Part shown: piece after piece, positions 1 through 10,544 of the stretch
How positions within the stretch are numbered: position 1 is the stretch's first letter
Layout: the number at the start of each line of letters is the position of its first letter
NCBI RefSeq assembly: GCF_014397005.1
Contig: NZ_JACGWS010000010.1
Span: 1-64,000, forward strand
Direction of reading: 5' to 3'
Source of the DNA: Kordia aestuariivivens
GTDB lineage: Bacteria > Bacteroidota > Bacteroidia > Flavobacteriales > Flavobacteriaceae
DNA: 64,000 bases
The notes under the pieces: generated by a model
The model's database searches: none
What the model saw: only the letters and a program-made list of their open reading frames with translations
What the model was told of the DNA's origin: nothing
Program-made: the position numbers and the translations under genes

Positions 1-70
1 TGATAGGCTATAGGTGTAAAGGCAGTAATGTCATAGCCGAGTAGTACTAATTACCCGTAGGCTTATGTAC
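1..70 (+). rRNA. rrl: 23S rRNA, 3' end (partial)
   Basis: The first ~70 bases are the last part of a 23S rRNA gene: the segment with GGCTATAGGTGTAAAGGCAG, followed by the CCGAGTAGTACTAATTACCC stretch, is the usual 3' end in Flavobacteriia. The 5' part lies outside the window. The exact 3' end is estimated, because processing removes the spacer that follows (about 71-216, AT-rich, no tRNA seen). Confidence 0.88.
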
Positions 71-216
71 TGGCTCTTGTTATTTTAAATTTAACTCTTT
101 TTTTTATCTCAATATGTTAACTTATTAATTGTTAGTTGTAGTGTTGTTAGCTTTTAATAGCTTACTTGATTACAAATTGCAACAGATTCCCAATCAAGTT
201 GGGAACTAAAGATTTA

Positions 217-324
217 AGGTGGTTATAGCAATGGGGCTCACCTCTTACCATTCCGAACAGAGAAGTTAAGCCCATTAGCGCAGATGGTACTGCAGAAATG
301 TGGGAGAGTATGTCGCCGCCTTTT
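217..324 (+). rRNA. rrf: 5S rRNA
   Basis: A 5S rRNA of about 108 nt. The 5' end GGTGGTTATAGC pairs with the 3' end GTCGCCGCC, and the internal ACCATTCCGAACAGAGAAGT stretch is the conserved loop B/C region. It lies about 147 nt after the 23S end, as expected for the distal gene of an rRNA operon, and is followed at once by a strong terminator. Ends are accurate to a few bases. Confidence 0.93.
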
Positions 325-327
325 TTT

Positions 328-360
328 AAAACCCTTACCCCAATAGGTAAGGGTTTTTTT
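328..360 (+). terminator. rRNA operon terminator
   Basis: A 12-bp perfect stem (AAAACCCTTACC with GGTAAGGGTTTT) closes a 6-nt loop and ends in a run of seven T. It sits directly after 5S rRNA, so it ends the rRNA transcript. Confidence 0.93.
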
Positions 361-479
361 GTGCCTAAAATCTAAGCAAAAGAATGACTAATTGAAGTTA
401 AGTATAACTTTTAGAATAATATAAGATGTTTTGTATTTACTATATTGTTTTTTTAGTATATTGAACACAAAGTTTGATT

Positions 480-998
480 ATGAATACCATGGTGATAGAT
501 TCGCTTCTGAATACTTTATACAAGTCCAAAAACCTTTTAACTGAATTAAACGATATTTCTTACTGCTGTAAAGAGATCGGGCCTTATTATTCTAGTGTAG
601 GTTCGCATATACGGCATATTTTAGATTTTTATAATTGTATTTTTAAAGGATTAGAAAGTAAACACATTGATCTGACTTTGCGAGAACGAAGTCAAATGAT
701 AGAACGTGATTGTAATTGCGCAATTTCTGAGATTGATACTGTAGCTAGTAAGCTAAAAGACTTGTATAGTGCAGATTTAACTTTATTATTAGATGTAGAA
801 GATGATTTAGGTGATGGAAATGTTACATTGCAGTATACATTAGGCGCAATTTTGGCGCAAGCAAATGGACATACTGTACACCATTATGCAATTATTGGAT
901 ATATTATGGATCGTTTGGATGTGGTTATTGAAGACGAAAATTTTGGATATAATCCTACGACACCAAAGGCAGTTTTGAAAAATACAAAGGTTGGCTAA
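480..998 (+). CDS. DinB-like four-helix-bundle protein
   Basis: A 172-residue soluble protein that looks like the DinB/YfiT superfamily of metal-binding four-helix bundles. Seen: a SHIRHILDFY helix near residues 42-51 and a GHTVHHYAIIGY helix near 130-141, which together supply the His residues (H46, H131, H135) usual for a DinB metal site. Many DinB proteins act as thiol-dependent transferases; the substrate here is unknown. I start it at the ATG at 480 rather than a TTG 6 nt upstream. It is a lone plus-strand gene after the rRNA operon and converges on the DUF6095 gene with a 4-nt overlap of their 3' ends. Confidence 0.6.
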   Translation: MNTMVIDSLLNTLYKSKNLLTELNDISYCCKEIGPYYSSVGSHIRHILDFYNCIFKGLESKHIDLTLRERSQMIERDCNCAISEIDTVASKLKDLYSADLTLLLDVEDDLGDGNVTLQYTLGAILAQANGHTVHHYAIIGYIMDRLDVVIEDENFGYNPTTPKAVLKNTKVG

Positions 999-1216
999 AA
1001 TATAGCATCCGTTATTTTTCGCATTCCTTTGAAAGCTAGTATGATTGCGCCAGCGGCAATAGCGAGTCCAATTATTAGTATTGGTATGTATAATGGATGT
1101 TCTTGATTTTTGAATGCCGAATGTAATACCACAGGACCTGCAAACATACAAACGAGCGATCCCGCCATTAGTTTTAATCCTTTTCCGAGTAGTTCTTTAT
1201 TTGTTCTTTTTGTCAT
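995..1216 (-). CDS. DUF6095 family small membrane protein
   Basis: A 73-residue protein with two predicted membrane helices (about residues 15-33 and 42-63) and a charged start (MTKRTNKELL). The pattern KGLKLMAGSL, then GPVVLHSAFKNQEHPLY, matches the DUF6095 family, which I know only from Flavobacteriia and which has no assigned function. Its start lies 20 nt inside the 3' end of murQ, so it is probably co-transcribed and translationally coupled with murQ. Confidence 0.7.
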   Translation of the reverse strand: MTKRTNKELLGKGLKLMAGSLVCMFAGPVVLHSAFKNQEHPLYIPILIIGLAIAAGAIILAFKGMRKITDAIF

Positions 1217-2018
1217 AGTTAGAGATTGCTAATCGTACGTTTTTATATTGTTCTAATAGTTTTTTTGCTTCTTCTGATGGAATTTGCAATTCTGACATGA
1301 TCATTTTTACACCTCTTTCAACCAATTTATGATTGCTGAGTTGCATATCGACCATTTTGTTTCCTTTTATTTTTCCTAATTGAATCATCGCAGCAGTTGA
1401 AATCATATTGAGAACTAGTTTTTGAGCCGTTCCTGCTTTCATTCTAGAACTTCCTGTAACAAATTCAGAACCTACAATGACTTCTATTGGATGTTTTGAT
1501 ACGTTTGATAACGGACTGTTTTGATTGCAAGTGATGCAACCTGTTAGAATGTTGTGTTTGTTACATTCTTTTAGCGCTCCAATTACATACGGAGTTGTTC
1601 CGGAAGCAGCAATACCAATTACAGTATCTTTTGGAGTGATTTTATGTTGTTGTAGATCTTTCCAACCTTGTTCGGTATCGTCTTCGGCGAATTCTACCGC
1701 TTTTCTAATAGCGATATCGCCACCAGCAATTAATCCGACAACTAATTCGTGCGAAACGCCAAATGTCGGTGGACATTCCGAAGCATCTACAATTCCAAGC
1801 CTTCCGCTTGTTCCTGCGCCAATGTAGAACAATCGTCCACCATTTTTCATTCTGGCTACAATATCAGAAACCAAGTTTTCTATTTTAGGAATTACTTTTT
1901 CAACCGCAAGCGGAACATTTTTGTCTTCGTTATTGATGTTGGTCAGTAGTTCTGATACGCTCATTTTTTCAAGATGATTGTATTTTGAATCTTGCTCCGT
2001 TGTTTTGATGAATTCCAT
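1197..2018 (-). CDS. murQ: N-acetylmuramic acid 6-phosphate etherase
   Basis: MurQ cleaves the D-lactyl ether of N-acetylmuramic acid 6-phosphate to give GlcNAc-6-phosphate, a cytoplasmic step of cell-wall recycling. The 273-residue protein has the SIS-domain sugar-phosphate motif GAGTSGRLG, followed by DASECPPTF carrying the catalytic Glu, and the family signature GSSRMKAGTAQK near the middle. The length is normal to slightly short for the family (usually 270-300). It is the first gene of a two-gene unit with the DUF6095 gene. No anhydro-MurNAc kinase is adjacent. Confidence 0.95.
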   Translation of the reverse strand: MEFIKTTEQDSKYNHLEKMSVSELLTNINNEDKNVPLAVEKVIPKIENLVSDIVARMKNGGRLFYIGAGTSGRLGIVDASECPPTFGVSHELVVGLIAGGDIAIRKAVEFAEDDTEQGWKDLQQHKITPKDTVIGIAASGTTPYVIGALKECNKHNILTGCITCNQNSPLSNVSKHPIEVIVGSEFVTGSSRMKAGTAQKLVLNMISTAAMIQLGKIKGNKMVDMQLSNHKLVERGVKMIMSELQIPSEEAKKLLEQYKNVRLAISNYDKKNK

Positions 2019-2079
2019 AGTTCAAAAATACAGTTTTTTGTGTAGATTTCTACTGGTTTTTTTGCGTTAGTGATAGAAG

Positions 2080-2142
2080 CGGCATCCTCCCGATTTTCTC
2101 GGGAGATATAGCGGATAGCACGACCCTTGTGGGAACGCCCTA
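2080..2142. repeat. Intergenic double-hairpin repeat
   Basis: The 258-nt gap between murQ and icd holds two small hairpins in a row: CTCCCGA with TCGGGAG (2087-2105), and CCC with GGG inside ACCCTTGTGGGA (2123-2134). GC content is well above the surrounding spacer. This arrangement resembles dispersed palindromic elements of Flavobacteriia; I see only this copy in the window. The rest of the gap is AT-rich and otherwise featureless apart from the icd terminator. Confidence 0.5.
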
Positions 2143-2216
2143 ATTATAAATTATAAATGCTAAATGTTGAATTTTAAATGCGATAATTTAGTCTTTAGTG
2201 AACTAATATGGCTAAA

Positions 2217-2250
2217 TAAAAAAAGCTCCTTATAAATAAGAAGCTTTTTA
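2217..2250 (-). terminator. Terminator of icd
   Basis: An imperfect stem (AAAGCTCCTTA with TAAGAAGCTTT) with a TAAA loop. On the minus strand it is followed by seven T. It lies 27 nt past the icd stop codon. Confidence 0.85.
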
Positions 2251-2276
2251 GTGATTTTATATTATTTATATTTTGA

Positions 2277-4511
<2,235 letters not shown>

Positions 4512-4629
4512 TTACAAATAAAAGATTGGAATAATTGAATGTATTTTTCGAAATGCGAATATACGAAAATGATAGTGGATTTAAGAAAATATTGCGAAGC
4601 AGTCCGTTCAGATTGTGTGATATTTTAAC

Positions 4630-4675
4630 AAAATAAAAGCCATATCATTGTAATTGCTTACCTTGATATGGCTTT
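4630..4675 (-). terminator. Terminator of the RNA candidate
   Basis: A perfect 12-bp stem, AAAGCCATATCA with TGATATGGCTTT, with a 16-nt loop; on the minus strand it is followed by TTATTTTG. It belongs to no protein gene: the nearest one upstream on this strand is rplS (5430-5783), which has a terminator of its own. This is the best evidence that 4676-4975 is a separate transcript. Confidence 0.8.
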
Positions 4676-4975
4676 CTGAAGAATATTGTGTTTAATTTTT
4701 TAATAATTGCTTATCAAAAACTTGTATTGCTACGCTAAACACAGCTAGACTTCGGGTTTGAAATAGGTTCTGTCGTTATTGGCATTTTACCTTTACTGAA
4801 ATCCTATTTCAGCTGTTTTTTTAATATACCTACTTGTACAGATTAGCTTTCGCAATTTGTCCATTTATACAAACCCCTTTTCCTTTCGGAATTTAGGTCG
4901 GCATAACACTTCGTTAGCATCTTAGCAATACTAACAAGTTTCAGCGTTTCTCCTTGAGTCTACTATAGTGTCCTA
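4676..4975 (-). ncRNA. Candidate structured non-coding RNA
   Basis: No convincing reading frame, but strong RNA folding on the minus strand. A long-range 12-bp helix pairs 4935-4938 and 4923-4930 with 4721-4732, with a 4-nt bulge. Inside it, 14 contiguous bases (4803-4816) pair with 4741-4746 plus 4760-4767. There are two GAAA-tetraloop hairpins: TTCC-GAAA-GGAA at 4880-4891 and ATTGC-GAAA-GCTAAT at 4842-4856. A terminator follows. I looked for hallmarks of tmRNA (3' CCA, tag frame), RNase P RNA (GAGGAAAGTC block), SRP RNA and 6S RNA and did not find them. Both ends are estimated, the 5' end only roughly. Confidence 0.6.
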
Positions 4976-5377
4976 TCTTAGAAATAGAGATACATTTTTC
5001 TTTGTAATTTTTGTGTCCAAAAATCAGTTCCAAAAAACCTACTAAAATAACAACCTTTGTTAGAACGTTCTTGTTAGATCTACAAAGATCAATTTGCATT
5101 GCCTCTTTGTATTTCGTTTTATAAATGTAGTATAAGTTTTTGAAAAAGCAAGAAATATAATAAATTAGAAATCAACAAGATATGAACCTAGTTTATCAAC
5201 AATTGTTCATAATACCATTTACCAATTGAATTTACCGCAATAAAACGCCCTTTTTCTCTTTCTATTTCAGCATAAAAATAAACCGTAATTATGGCTATGC
5301 TTGATTTTTATGTTTTATATAAAGAAAAGAATCATCATTTTCTCTTACGATACATTCAATCAATACCTGGTATAACG
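4976..5377. other. Gene-free AT-rich spacer upstream of the RNA candidate
   Basis: About 400 nt without a coding frame. It holds a perfect 10-bp palindrome AGAACGTTCT (5062-5071) and, 8 nt further on, GATC-TACAAA-GATC (5077-5090), on the promoter side of the RNA candidate. On the minus strand GATCTTTG (about 5082-5089) is near the TAnnTTTG -7 consensus. These could be an operator and promoter for the RNA, but that is inference only. Confidence 0.35.
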
Positions 5378-5408
5378 AAAAAAGTCCTGCAATTTGCAGG
5401 ACTTTTTT
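5378..5408 (-). terminator. Terminator of rplS
   Basis: The stem GTCCTGCAA with TTGCAGGAC is flanked by A6 and T6, so it could work in both directions. It lies 22 nt past the rplS stop codon. Confidence 0.9.
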
Positions 5409-5429
5409 ATTGTATGTGTTTGGAAGATT

Positions 5430-5783
5430 TTATTTGAATCTTCTCTCTTTGATTCTTGCTTTCTTACCAGTAAGACCTCTAAAGTAAAAGATACGAGCTC
5501 TACGAACTTTACCTCTTTTGTTTACTTCAACACGTTGAAGTGCTGGTAAATTAACTGGGAAAATACGCTCAACACCTACTGTACCAGACATTTTTCTGAT
5601 TGTAAATGTTTCAGTAGATCCTGAACCTCTACGTTGGATTACAACTCCTCTAAAGAACTGTGTACGTGTTTTTTCACCTTCACGGATTTCGTAATAAACT
5701 GTAATAGTATCTCCTGCTGCAAATTCAGGAAAGTCTTTTGTTGGTACAAATTCGTCTTGTACAAATTTAATTAAAGCTTCCAT
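5430..5783 (-). CDS. rplS: 50S ribosomal protein L19
   Basis: A 117-residue ribosomal protein of the large subunit, at the 30S-50S interface. The core FAAGDTITVYYEIREGEKTR, the RRGSGSTETFTIRKMS block and the C-terminal RRARIFYFRGLTGKKARI are typical of L19. It follows trmD on the same strand as in many bacteria, but 260 nt away, and it has its own promoter, so it can be expressed separately. Confidence 0.98.
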   Translation of the reverse strand: MEALIKFVQDEFVPTKDFPEFAAGDTITVYYEIREGEKTRTQFFRGVVIQRRGSGSTETFTIRKMSGTVGVERIFPVNLPALQRVEVNKRGKVRRARIFYFRGLTGKKARIKERRFK

Positions 5784-5858
5784 TTTAAACTTTTTATAAA
5801 TATTAATTCAAACCAACATATTCACGTCTATCGCCAGAGGTTGATCCAAAATTGAGTG

Positions 5859-5888
5859 CAAAAATAACTATTTATTATGAATGTGCAA
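5859..5888 (-). promoter_or_regulatory. rplS promoter (Bacteroidota type)
   Basis: On the minus strand a -33 TTG (5886-5888) is followed after 19 nt by TATTTTTG (5859-5866), a full match to TAnnTTTG. Transcription would start near 5852, giving a leader of about 70 nt before rplS. Confidence 0.6.
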
Positions 5889-5890
5889 TG

Positions 5891-5932
5891 TTTCTCGATA
5901 CAATTTTCTATCGAAAATCACTCGAAATGACG
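5891..5932. repeat. Dispersed repeat, TTCTCGATACAATTTTCTAT family
   Basis: A ~41-bp element with an internal inverted repeat (TCGATA with TATCGA), ending in ACTCGAAATGACG. A near-identical copy lies at 14461-14501, and a copy of its right end (CACTCGAAATGACG) at 26257-26270. A degenerate CCTGCC-type repeat and AGCGAAGCG motifs follow up to about 6040. Confidence 0.75.
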
Positions 5933-6043
5933 CTTTTGTTACTGTTTTTAATGTTTAAAAGAGATCATAATGTAACAGCGAAGCGATACCAAAATACTAA
6001 GAGATTCCTGCCTACACGGGACGAGTCCAAAAGCGAAGCGATT

Positions 6044-6721
6044 CTAATCATCTAATAAGTCAGGTCGTAATGCTTTCGTACGTTCGTAGGCTTGTTCTTC
6101 ACGCCAAGCTTCTATTTTAGGAAAGTTTCCAGATAATAATACTTCCGGAACGTCCCAATCTTTGTAACTCGCAGGCCTTGTGTATACCGGCGGCGCTAGT
6201 AAATTGTCTTGAAACGAATCAGTTAGGGCAGAAGTTTCATTCCCTAATACACCAGGAATTAATCTAATGATGGAATCGCACAGTACAGCTGCGCCCAATT
6301 CGCCACCAGAAAGGACATAATCACCAATAGAAATTTCTCGGGTAATAAAATGATCGCGTACACGCTGATCGACACCTTTATAATGTCCGCAAAGAATCAT
6401 AATGTTTTCTTTCAAGGAAAGCTCGTTGGAAGTTCCTTGATTTAAGGTCTTTCCATCAGGCGTCATATAAATGATTTCATCATAGTCGCGTTCAGCTTTT
6501 AAATCAGAAATGCATTTATCAATCGGAGCAATCATCATTACCATGCCTGCACCACCACCAAATTGGTAATCGTCAATGGATTTGTAGTTATCCGTTGCAT
6601 ATTCACGTAAGTTGTGAATGTGTATTTCCACAATGCCTTTGTCAATAGCTCTTTTTAAGATAGAAGCACTAAAAGGACTTGTTAATAAATCGGGAACTAC
6701 GGAAATGATATCGATGCGCAT
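6044..6721 (-). CDS. trmD: tRNA (guanine-N1-)-methyltransferase TrmD
   Basis: A 225-residue SPOUT-class enzyme that methylates G37 of tRNAs next to the anticodon, using S-adenosylmethionine. Seen: the N-terminal [25 protein letters not shown], and the trefoil-knot motif [12 protein letters not shown]. It starts 19 nt after the upstream coiled-coil gene, so these two form an operon that may read through toward rplS. Confidence 0.97.
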   Translation of the reverse strand: MRIDIISVVPDLLTSPFSASILKRAIDKGIVEIHIHNLREYATDNYKSIDDYQFGGGAGMVMMIAPIDKCISDLKAERDYDEIIYMTPDGKTLNQGTSNELSLKENIMILCGHYKGVDQRVRDHFITREISIGDYVLSGGELGAAVLCDSIIRLIPGVLGNETSALTDSFQDNLLAPPVYTRPASYKDWDVPEVLLSGNFPKIEAWREEQAYERTKALRPDLLDD

Positions 6722-6740
6722 TGCAGGTGGAAATTAGCGT

Positions 6741-7337
6741 TTATTTATTCTTGTTGATTTCATCTTGAAGCTTTCTGCGAACTTGTTGTTCACGTTCTAA
6801 AGCGCGTTTGCGATGTTCTTCAAATTCTTGTTCTGTTTCCGCTAGTTTTGCGTTCGCTTCTTTTGTAATGGTGTTACTCGCTTTGAATCGGTATGCAAAA
6901 AACAACCATAAAGCAGCCAAAACTCCAATAATTCCCCACATTAATGATTGGTATGAACCTTTGCTCAGTTGCAATCCGAGTAGGGAAATACTATCTTTTT
7001 CAGTATTTAAGTCAGCTATTTTTTGATTTACAGCAGCTAAATCCGTTTTTAATTTTTCAATTTCTGTTTGTTGGGTCGCCACTTTCGCCATTTCTTCGAT
7101 AAAATCTTTGCGTACAGCATTGATAGAATCCGCAACGTTTTTTTGTAATTTTTCAATCCAAACACGTTTTACAACCTTATAATTTTTGTATTTGTTGGAA
7201 TTCTTAAGAATGAACTCAAATTGCTCATTAATTGGTCCTTCTTTTAATTTTAAGTTTGCGTTTTTTGCTACATTTTGCGCGCTAACTAGGACAGAAAAGC
7301 TTAGCGTTATTGCTAGGAATAGGTATTTCACTTTCAT
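6741..7337 (-). CDS. Exported coiled-coil membrane protein, unknown function
   Basis: 198 residues: a signal peptide (about 1-20, ending VLVSA-Q), a charged region with coiled coil (about 85-118), one membrane helix (about 131-150, MWGIIGVLAALWLFFAYRF), then a second long charged helix rich in Glu, Arg and Lys to the end. In Flavobacteriia this family is often named tRNA (guanine-N1)-methyltransferase, evidently copied from the neighbour trmD; nothing in the sequence supports methyltransferase activity. It is the first gene of the trmD unit. Function unknown; an envelope role is likely from the topology. Confidence 0.7.
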   Translation of the reverse strand: MKVKYLFLAITLSFSVLVSAQNVAKNANLKLKEGPINEQFEFILKNSNKYKNYKVVKRVWIEKLQKNVADSINAVRKDFIEEMAKVATQQTEIEKLKTDLAAVNQKIADLNTEKDSISLLGLQLSKGSYQSLMWGIIGVLAALWLFFAYRFKASNTITKEANAKLAETEQEFEEHRKRALEREQQVRRKLQDEINKNK

Positions 7338-7421
7338 GGTCTTTCAGGTTTAAAATAACTGTTGTCAAATAAACGAAGATATTTTTATTTATTGTATGAA
7401 ATCTTAAGAGATTTATTAACT

Positions 7422-7452
7422 AAAAAAAGAGCCTCTAACTAGAGACTCTTTT
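7422..7452 (-). terminator. Terminator of gap
   Basis: The stem AAAGAG-CTCT with AGAG-CTCTTT has one C/A mismatch, and on the minus strand it ends in seven T. It lies 22 nt past the gap stop codon. Confidence 0.85.
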
Positions 7453-7474
7453 CCTTTCGTATAATTGTCTACGA

Positions 7475-8923
7475 TTAATAGTATGTATAACGTCTTACTT
7501 TCGAAATATATTTAGCCAATCGCATTACTTGATGCGAATAGCCGTATTCGTTATCATACCAAACATATAAGATGATATTTTTTCCGTCTTCACGAACGAT
7601 AGTTGCTTTGCTATCAAAAATTGATGGCGCCGAAGAACCTACAATATCAGAAGAAACCAATTCATCGTTTAATTCGTATTTGATTTGCTCAACCAAATCA
7701 CCTTCTAACGCATATTTCTTTAAAATTGTATTGACACCTTCGAGTGAAGTTGTATTTTCAATTTCAAGATTTAAAATCGCTAATGAACCGTTTGGAACAG
7801 GAACTCTAATAGCATTTGAAGTTAATTTTCCTTCTAAAGATGGCAATGCTTTTGAAACCGCTTTTCCAGCGCCCGTTTCCGTAATTACCATATTTAGTGC
7901 TGCAGCTCTACCACGACGGTATTTGTTGTGCATATTATCTACCAAATTCTGGTCATTTGTATATGCGTGAATCGTTTCTAAATGTCCGTGTTTTAATCCG
8001 AAAGAATCTTCAACTGCTTTTAAAACAGGTGTAATGGCATTCGTTGTACAAGAAGCAGCAGAGAAAATATCTACTTCATCCGGATTGTGTTCTTGGTGAT
8101 TTACACCATATACTATATTGGGAATTCCTTTTCCTGGTGCTGTTAGTAATACTTTGTTAGCTCCGTTTGGCACTAAGTGTCTTTCTAGCGCTTCTTTATC
8201 TCTAAATGCACCTGTATTGTCAATAATTAATGCATCGTTAATCCCGTAGCTTGTATAATCAATTTCTTCTGGTCCGTTAGCCGAAATGATATGTACTGTA
8301 GTTCCATTAATGATTAATGCTGAATTTTCAACATCGATACCAACAGTTCCAGGGAAATCTCCGTGAACAGAATCGTTGCGTAATAGGGATGCTCTTTTTT
8401 CTAAAACCGTTGCATCAACTTTTCCACGAGTTACAATCGCGCGTAAGCGTAATTGGTTTCCACGACCTGTACGTGTCATTAACTCTCTGGCTAATAAACG
8501 TCCAATACGACCAAAGCCATATAAAACGACATCTTTTGGTTTGATACTCGAAGATTTTTTAGCGTCTTTCAATTTGTCAACTACAAATGAAGTTGCGTTT
8601 GCATGCTGATTGTCTTCTAAGTGATACTCGTACGTTAATTTCCCGATATCAATTTTAGATGGCGGAAGATCCATTTTTGAAATAGCTTGTGCAATTTCAA
8701 CAGTATCAAAAATAGAGATTGGTTTTTGTACAAATTGACCTGCATATTCGTGTAGATTTAAAATCTCACTCACATTTCTGTCAATTAGTTGATTTCTAAA
8801 AATGACAAGCTCAATAGATTTATCATACCATAAATCGCTTACATTCTTAATAAATTCAACAGTAGCACGTCTTCTATCTGCTTGAAAAGTGAGTTCCTTT
8901 TCGTAAATATCATTAAAACTCAT
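7475..8923 (-). CDS. gap: Glyceraldehyde-3-phosphate dehydrogenase, long form
   Basis: A 482-residue GAPDH homologue, about 150 residues longer than the classical enzyme (about 335). The extra length is an N-terminal domain of about 130 residues with no motif I recognise. The NAD-binding GFGRIGRLLARE follows at 136-147 and the catalytic Cys is C292 in SAASCTTNAITPV; the C-terminal WYDNEYGYSHQVMR is also intact. Expected reaction: oxidative phosphorylation of glyceraldehyde 3-phosphate, or the reverse. Long forms are known in Flavobacteriia, often beside a classical copy elsewhere. Single-gene unit with its own terminator. Confidence 0.92.
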   Translation of the reverse strand: MSFNDIYEKELTFQADRRRATVEFIKNVSDLWYDKSIELVIFRNQLIDRNVSEILNLHEYAGQFVQKPISIFDTVEIAQAISKMDLPPSKIDIGKLTYEYHLEDNQHANATSFVVDKLKDAKKSSSIKPKDVVLYGFGRIGRLLARELMTRTGRGNQLRLRAIVTRGKVDATVLEKRASLLRNDSVHGDFPGTVGIDVENSALIINGTTVHIISANGPEEIDYTSYGINDALIIDNTGAFRDKEALERHLVPNGANKVLLTAPGKGIPNIVYGVNHQEHNPDEVDIFSAASCTTNAITPVLKAVEDSFGLKHGHLETIHAYTNDQNLVDNMHNKYRRGRAAALNMVITETGAGKAVSKALPSLEGKLTSNAIRVPVPNGSLAILNLEIENTTSLEGVNTILKKYALEGDLVEQIKYELNDELVSSDIVGSSAPSIFDSKATIVREDGKNIILYVWYDNEYGYSHQVMRLAKYISKVRRYTYY

Positions 8924-8960
8924 AGACTTAAATTTGTGTAGTTGTGTTTACAATTTTGCG

Positions 8961-8968
8961 CAAAAGTA
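8961..8968 (-). promoter_or_regulatory. Probable gap promoter -7 box
   Basis: On the minus strand TACTTTTG matches TAnnTTTG and would give a leader of about 30 nt. I did not find a well-spaced -33 TTTG, so this is tentative. Confidence 0.4.
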
Positions 8969-9063
8969 TACAATTTCAAACGTTTTCGTAAACAAATGAA
9001 AAAGTTTTTTTAGGACGCTTCTGAAGGAACAATTTTAAGATCAAGAAATTATTGATAAATCAC

Positions 9064-9098
9064 AAAAAAAGCGAGGCACTTTAAGGTGTCTCGCTTTT
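9064..9098 (-). terminator. Terminator of htrA
   Basis: The stem AAAGCGAG-CAC with GTG-CTCGCTTT and a 6-nt loop is followed on the minus strand by a seven-T run. It lies 22 nt past the protease stop codon. Confidence 0.9.
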
Positions 9099-9119
9099 CC
9101 AACATATATAGATGGCAAT

Positions 9120-10544
9120 TTATCGAAAGATAAAACGCTCGTATTGTCCTTTTGGACTGATAAAGGCTAAGATTTTAACTTGATCTTCACCATAACTATT
9201 AATAAAACCTTTTAATGCTTCCGCAGATTTTACTTTTTTACCATTGACTTCTACCAACACATATCCTGGTGTAATGCCAAGTTCTTTATATAATTGTGGG
9301 TTATTATTGTCGGTAACTTTTAATCCGTAATTAATTTCGAGTTTTTCAGCATCTTCTTTGCTTAAGTTCTCTAATGTCATATTCATTAAGTTGACACTGT
9401 TTGCAATTTCTTCTTTTACTAAGGTTACGGCGAATGTTTCAAAATCATCATCACGTAGAACCATCACATTTACAACATCGCCTGGGCGTTTTGCACTTAA
9501 ATATCCTGATAAGTCAGAGAATTTAGAAATTTTTACATCATCTAGTTTTTTAATAATATCACCTTTAACAATTCCAGCTTTGTCAGCTCCCGAATCTTCA
9601 AATACTTTATCCACATAAAAACCTTCCGTTTCATCGATACTTAATCTTTCAGCAACGACTGAATTTAAAGAACCTCCAGAAACTCCCAACAAACCTTTTT
9701 GCACATCGCCAAACTCTAATAAATCATTGACAATTTTTTGCGCAATATTACTTGGAACCGCAAATGAATACCCAATATAAGAACCAGTTTGTGAGGAAAT
9801 GGCAGTATTAATTCCGATCAATTCACCATTGGTGTTTACCAATGCACCACCAGAATTCCCTGGATTTACCGCGGCATCTGTCTGAATGAAAGATTGACTT
9901 AACTTATCGCCTTCGTTCAAATCTCTTCCTTTAGCACTAATAATTCCCGCAGTTACGGTTGATGTTAAATTAAACGGATTTCCAACCGCCAACACCCATT
10001 CGCCAATTTTTGCATTGTCCGAATCGCCAAAAGAAATATATGGAAGTTCTTCGTCTGCTTCAATCTTCAACAAAGCAATATCCATATTTGAGTCTGTTCC
10101 CACTAAAGTGGCAATATAATTTTTATTATTATTTAAGGTAACTTGAATCTCGTTAGATTCTTTAATCACATGATTGTTGGTTACAATATATCCATCAGGC
10201 GTAATAATAACTCCGGAACCTGAACCAATCTGTGTTTGCGGTCGTCCTGTACCATTATATAAATCCCAGATACTTCGCGGTGCAACCTTCGTCATTTTAT
10301 TTTTTACGTGTACTACAGCGTGAATTGTCTTCTCAGCCGCTACGGTAAAATCAATACCGTTTGTAGCTGCATTTGTTGTTGGTGTATTAACAAAGTTTGT
10401 TGGAACATACGTTTGTTGTTCAAAAACAGAAGCTTGTTCAACTTTTTCAGGTGTTTCTGAAAAGAATTTATAAGCTCCAATGCTGATGACGCCTCCAAGA
10501 ATAGAAACGAATAGTAAACTTGCAAATTTTTTCATGTTTTTCAA
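9120..10544 (-). CDS. htrA: HtrA/Do family periplasmic serine protease
   Basis: A 474-residue DegP/DegQ-type protease and chaperone for misfolded envelope proteins. An N-terminal membrane or signal segment (about 6-26) directs it to the periplasm. The trypsin-like domain has the triad H125 (TNNHVI), D155 (NMDIALLKI) and S231 (NPGNSGGAL). A first PDZ domain covers about 275-365 and a second, more divergent one about 385-474. It is transcribed alone, with its own terminator. Whether it corresponds to DegP, DegQ or DegS cannot be told from sequence; two PDZ domains argue against DegS. Confidence 0.95.
   Translation of the reverse strand: MKNMKKFASLLFVSILGGVISIGAYKFFSETPEKVEQASVFEQQTYVPTNFVNTPTTNAATNGIDFTVAAEKTIHAVVHVKNKMTKVAPRSIWDLYNGTGRPQTQIGSGSGVIITPDGYIVTNNHVIKESNEIQVTLNNNKNYIATLVGTDSNMDIALLKIEADEELPYISFGDSDNAKIGEWVLAVGNPFNLTSTVTAGIISAKGRDLNEGDKLSQSFIQTDAAVNPGNSGGALVNTNGELIGINTAISSQTGSYIGYSFAVPSNIAQKIVNDLLEFGDVQKGLLGVSGGSLNSVVAERLSIDETEGFYVDKVFEDSGADKAGIVKGDIIKKLDDVKISKFSDLSGYLSAKRPGDVVNVMVLRDDDFETFAVTLVKEEIANSVNLMNMTLENLSKEDAEKLEINYGLKVTDNNNPQLYKELGITPGYVLVEVNGKKVKSAEALKGFINSYGEDQVKILAFISPKGQYERFIFR

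Noticed and set aside
840-1151. 103-codon frame opposite the DinB-like gene
   Set aside because: It covers the 3' halves of two genes with clear family patterns and is Cys/His/Asn-rich, as expected from a reverse-strand shadow.
4676-4975. tmRNA, RNase P RNA, retron or group II intron as identity of the RNA
   Set aside because: No 3' CCA/tag frame, no GAGGAAAGTC block, no reverse transcriptase gene and no domain V hairpin. The a1/a2-like closing helix alone is not enough for a retron.
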